From Phycisphaeraceae bacterium (lineage in GTDB: Bacteria > Planctomycetota > Phycisphaerae > Phycisphaerales > UBA1924), in the NCBI GenBank assembly GCA_020639235.1, contig JACKHC010000001.1:434001-498000 (forward strand): DNA of 64,000 bases, read 5' to 3'. Position 1 is the stretch's first letter. Each line of letters starts with the position of its first letter. The position numbers and the translations under genes were made by a program. Positions 61,359-64,000 of the stretch are shown one piece after another. Under the pieces are notes generated by a model, which was given only the letters and a program-made list of their open reading frames with translations, was not told where the DNA came from and ran no database searches.

Positions 61359-63842
61359 ATGGCCGCACCCGCAATCCTTCTCATCATCCTCGCCTCCGTC
61401 CTCGCCATTGTCGTGGGCATCCTGGCGATCATTTATCTCGTCGTGCCGGCGATGAAGGGCACCGCCGTTGGCATCGGCTGGGTCTTCCGAGGGATCGGCG
61501 CGGTCATCAGACACTTCTACCGCTTCATCGCGGGCATGCTCACCGACTCCCTCCGCATGGTCGGCCTGTTCATCGCCGGACTCTTCTTTATCCCCGCCGC
61601 CGTCGCCAATACGCTCATCGGACGCTGGTCCAGCGCCACGCATTTCGGGCGCGAACTCGTCTCGGCGTGGGGCGCCTCGGGCAAAGCCCTCTACCGTGTA
61701 TGCATCGGGCACCCCGCGCGCTTCTTGCTGCTCGGCCCGATGATGGACGAAATCGAGCACCGCGTTCCCGACGCCGTCGCGCAGGCCCCCGGCGCCGACC
61801 GTCCCTCCAGGAAAACCGGTCAGTTCGACGGCTACACCATCGTCGGCTCACTGCCCGGTGGCGGCTCGGGCGGCCGCCTCTATGTCGCCGAACCCACAGA
61901 CATCAAACGCGCCGCCCTCGAACGGTCATCGAACCGTCCCATCGATCAGGTCGTCATCAAGTCATTCTCCGTCCGCGAGGGATCGACCGTCCCGCAGATT
62001 GTCCGCGAGAGCCGCGCGCTCGAGGCCGCGCGCAAGCTCGGACTCGTCCTCGACCACGAACTCACCAACGAACGCTTCTTCTATGTCATGCCGTATGTGC
62101 CCGGCGAGTCCCTCACGCTCGTCACCCGCCGCATGCACTCCGACGCCGAGACCGCCGGCCTCGACGATCGTCATCTCCGAGAGGCCATCGGCTACATCGC
62201 CGACCTCGTCTCCACCCTCGATGTCTACCACCGCGGCGGTCTCTGGCACAAAGATGTCAAGCCCGACAACATCATCGTCCACGACGGTCGCGCCGAACTC
62301 GTGGACTTCGGCCTCATCACGCCCCTCCGCTCCGCGATGACCCTCACGACCCACGGCACCGAGTACTTCCGCGATCCCGAAATGGTTCGGCTCGCGCTCC
62401 GCGGCGTCAAAGTCCACGAAGTCGACGGCGTCAAGTTCGATATCTACGGCGCCGGCGCGGTCCTCTATTCCGTCATCGAGAACTCCTTCCCCGCCCACGG
62501 CGGGCTCTCGCAGCTCTCCAAACGATGCCCCGAAGCCCTGCGCTGGGTCGTCCGCCGCGCGATGACCGACATCAACACGCGCTACAAGAGCGCCGCCGAG
62601 ATGCTCGCCGACCTCCGCACCATTCAACACGCGGCCAACGCATTTGCCCTCAAGCCCGCCGATCTCCCTTCGGTCAAGGGCGGCTCGGAGTTCACCGTAC
62701 CCGCGCCCGTCGCAGACGAGTTCGCCGAACAGATGGGCCGCGTCGCGCAAGCCGCCGCACAAGTTCCTCCCGCAACGCCGGCCCCCGAGACGCCCGCGGC
62801 ACAGGATGCGCCCAAGCCCCGCACCAAGCCCGTCATCGCCCTCGCAGACTGGTGGACCGGGCGATACGCCGTCAAGAGCGAGTCGGAGCACCGCGCCCCA
62901 TCGCCGCATGATGCGCCGGGTAAACCTCGCACATACGGGGCTCGTATCGGCCCGCTGGTCATCGGAGCGTCCTATGAGCGCCCCGAAAGACGCGACGCCC
63001 CCAAGCCCGATGCGAGCGCCCGCCGGACGCCCGTCACGCCGCGCCACAACCGACCCAACGCCGGTGCGCAGCTCAAGTCCGCGCGCGCCCGCGTCCAGGC
63101 CGCCCAGCGCCGTGCGCAGGACCGGCGACGGGGCCGCGCGCCGCGAGGCGGTCAGTTCAACAACGCGCCCAACGCGGGCGTTGTTGTCGCGGTGGTGCTC
63201 ATGCTCATGTGCGTCGTCGGCATCGGCGGCGGCCTGCTCATCCCCGCGATGAAGCACGACTCCCGCATCGCCGGAGCGCACGAAATGTCCGATGTGGTCG
63301 CGGGCCCCGCGCTCCATTACGACACCCCGGCGGGCGTCGCCACGATGTTCTCCGACATCGATGACTTCCCCTTCCCCGAACGCTACACGCGCGCCACCGC
63401 CGACCACGACATCCTGGATATCGCCTACACCCACGACCAGATCGAACTCAACAACACAACACCCCTCGAGATCCGCGCCCGATTCGACGAACCATCCCGA
63501 CTCCTCCTGGTCATCAACGATCTCGCCGTCCGCCACGAGGCCGACGCCTACCTCAATTTCGTCATGCACGCTCTTGCCGATGAGAACATGGGCGTCACCG
63601 AGGACGCAGACCTCGTCGCCAGGGCCAAGACCATCATCGGCCTCCGCCATGCCGCCGACACCGACGCCCGCGCCGAACTCGCCGATTGGCTCGCCGAAAA
63701 GGTCGACCCCGCCATCGCGGGGATTCTCTGGATTGACCTCGACCCGGAGTCGAAGGAAGAGGTCGACCGCCGCCTGATCACCCGTTCCGTGGCCGACACC
63801 GAAGGCATCGTCGAAGCGCTCCAGACACTCCTCACCTGGTAA
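61359..63842 (+). CDS. Membrane Ser/Thr protein kinase with extracytoplasmic domain
   Basis: 827 residues. Two or three N-terminal hydrophobic helices (about 5-30, 65-90), then a kinase domain (about 155-430): Gly-rich GGGSGGRLY, Lys201 in VVIKSFS, catalytic HKDVKPDN with Asp299, and DFG with Asp316. The HRD is HKD here. A Pro/Ala/Lys linker (about 460-600) leads to a second membrane helix (AGVVVAVVLMLMCVVGIGGGLLI at about 607-629) and a C-terminal domain of about 200 residues outside, likely a sensor. It probably phosphorylates the preceding ECF sigma factor or a partner. Hanks-type kinase. Confidence 0.85.
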   Translation: MAAPAILLIILASVLAIVVGILAIIYLVVPAMKGTAVGIGWVFRGIGAVIRHFYRFIAGMLTDSLRMVGLFIAGLFFIPAAVANTLIGRWSSATHFGRELVSAWGASGKALYRVCIGHPARFLLLGPMMDEIEHRVPDAVAQAPGADRPSRKTGQFDGYTIVGSLPGGGSGGRLYVAEPTDIKRAALERSSNRPIDQVVIKSFSVREGSTVPQIVRESRALEAARKLGLVLDHELTNERFFYVMPYVPGESLTLVTRRMHSDAETAGLDDRHLREAIGYIADLVSTLDVYHRGGLWHKDVKPDNIIVHDGRAELVDFGLITPLRSAMTLTTHGTEYFRDPEMVRLALRGVKVHEVDGVKFDIYGAGAVLYSVIENSFPAHGGLSQLSKRCPEALRWVVRRAMTDINTRYKSAAEMLADLRTIQHAANAFALKPADLPSVKGGSEFTVPAPVADEFAEQMGRVAQAAAQVPPATPAPETPAAQDAPKPRTKPVIALADWWTGRYAVKSESEHRAPSPHDAPGKPRTYGARIGPLVIGASYERPERRDAPKPDASARRTPVTPRHNRPNAGAQLKSARARVQAAQRRAQDRRRGRAPRGGQFNNAPNAGVVVAVVLMLMCVVGIGGGLLIPAMKHDSRIAGAHEMSDVVAGPALHYDTPAGVATMFSDIDDFPFPERYTRATADHDILDIAYTHDQIELNNTTPLEIRARFDEPSRLLLVINDLAVRHEADAYLNFVMHALADENMGVTEDADLVARAKTIIGLRHAADTDARAELADWLAEKVDPAIAGILWIDLDPESKEEVDRRLITRSVADTEGIVEALQTLLTW

Positions 63843-63975
63843 TCCAGGCGGTTTGACTCCGTTCGCAGCACCCGCCTACCTTTCCTCCCCCCCGACCCAC
63901 CATCCGCGATCCCCGCGCCATGTGTCCGGCGCCCGCGGGATCTCCACGGAGCGAGCGAGAGAAAGGCCCACACCG

Positions 63976-64000
63976 ATGAGCAAGGCAACCAACATCCACT
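63976..64000 (+). CDS. Start of a further gene (runs off right edge)
   Basis: ATG at 63976 is in an open frame for the last eight codons (MSKATNIH). It follows a 133-base gap after the kinase gene. Only this fragment is visible, so no family can be named. Upstream, GAGAAAGG is a weak possible ribosome-binding site. Confidence 0.35.

Overview
This window reads as chromosomal DNA of a planctomycete of the class Phycisphaerae; the class is an inference from gene content, and I cannot name a species. Base composition is high-GC, coding is dense, and genes are often chained by ATGA or GTGA overlaps. Pointers to the group are a HYExAFE-family protein, membrane proteins with a C-terminal CxxCxYDLxG...CPECG zinc ribbon (six copies), a GxxExxY protein, a dockerin-tailed secreted protein, a histone H1-like Lys/Arg/Ala/Thr protein, an ECF sigma factor next to a membrane Ser/Thr kinase, a prepilin cluster and flagellar genes. 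No plasmid, phage, insertion sequence or CRISPR array was seen.

Layout. 1-2690 (minus): the start of a GT39-type glycosyltransferase that runs off the left edge, and a LptF/LptG-type permease. 2907-6343 (plus): four prepilin-like genes. 6389-10803 (plus): a lipase-like hydrolase, the HYExAFE protein, three small exported proteins, a possible structured RNA leader and a RicT/PSP1 protein. 10858-12639 is an oversized signal peptidase I. 12726-14093 (minus) is hisS, which contains a low-GC tract. 14635-17745 (plus) holds a TPR-like protein, a short NuoG and a small unknown gene. 17885-18385 (minus) is a small secreted protein. 18628-22939 (plus) holds a P1B-4 metal ATPase and MlaF/MlaD-like lipid-transport genes.

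22945-28194 (minus): an S9 peptidase fused to an FGE-sulfatase-like domain, mannose-1-phosphate guanylyltransferase, ruvA and an acyltransferase. 28242-29201 (plus) is a ROK kinase. 29189-32418 (minus): ruvX, three tandem zinc-ribbon proteins and nuoH. 32446-33376 is an XRE-cupin regulator divergent from a 40-residue membrane microprotein, with palindromes between them and a terminator behind the microprotein. 33419-34836 (plus) holds two more zinc-ribbon paralogues. 34882-37186 (minus) holds the dockerin protein and class II DAHP synthase. 37519-38151 is the histone-like gene, followed by fliD (with a sigma-54-like promoter) and fliS at 38702-42096.

42086-44927 (minus): a DNA polymerase III delta-prime subunit, a class V aminotransferase, a small unknown gene and tRNA-Leu(UAG). 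45006-51016 (plus): a DoxX-like protein and then a tightly coupled VWA / ExbB / ExbD / ExbD / large repeat-protein operon, the best candidate here for an uncharacterised machine. 51024-56131 (minus): a Sua5/low-molecular-weight phosphatase fusion, a membrane-anchored protein, fabF, a GxxExxY protein and a second ketoacyl synthase lacking two catalytic residues. 56168-59260 (plus): gatB, a Tat-exported ankyrin-like protein and a sixth zinc-ribbon protein. 59377-60336 (minus) is a coiled-coil membrane protein. 60574-63842 (plus) is an ECF sigma factor followed by a receptor-like Ser/Thr kinase, and another gene seems to start at 63976.

Housekeeping functions (hisS, gatB, nuoG/nuoH, ruvA/ruvX, holB, aroF-type, lepB, fabF) are scattered singly among envelope and lineage-specific genes rather than in classical operons.
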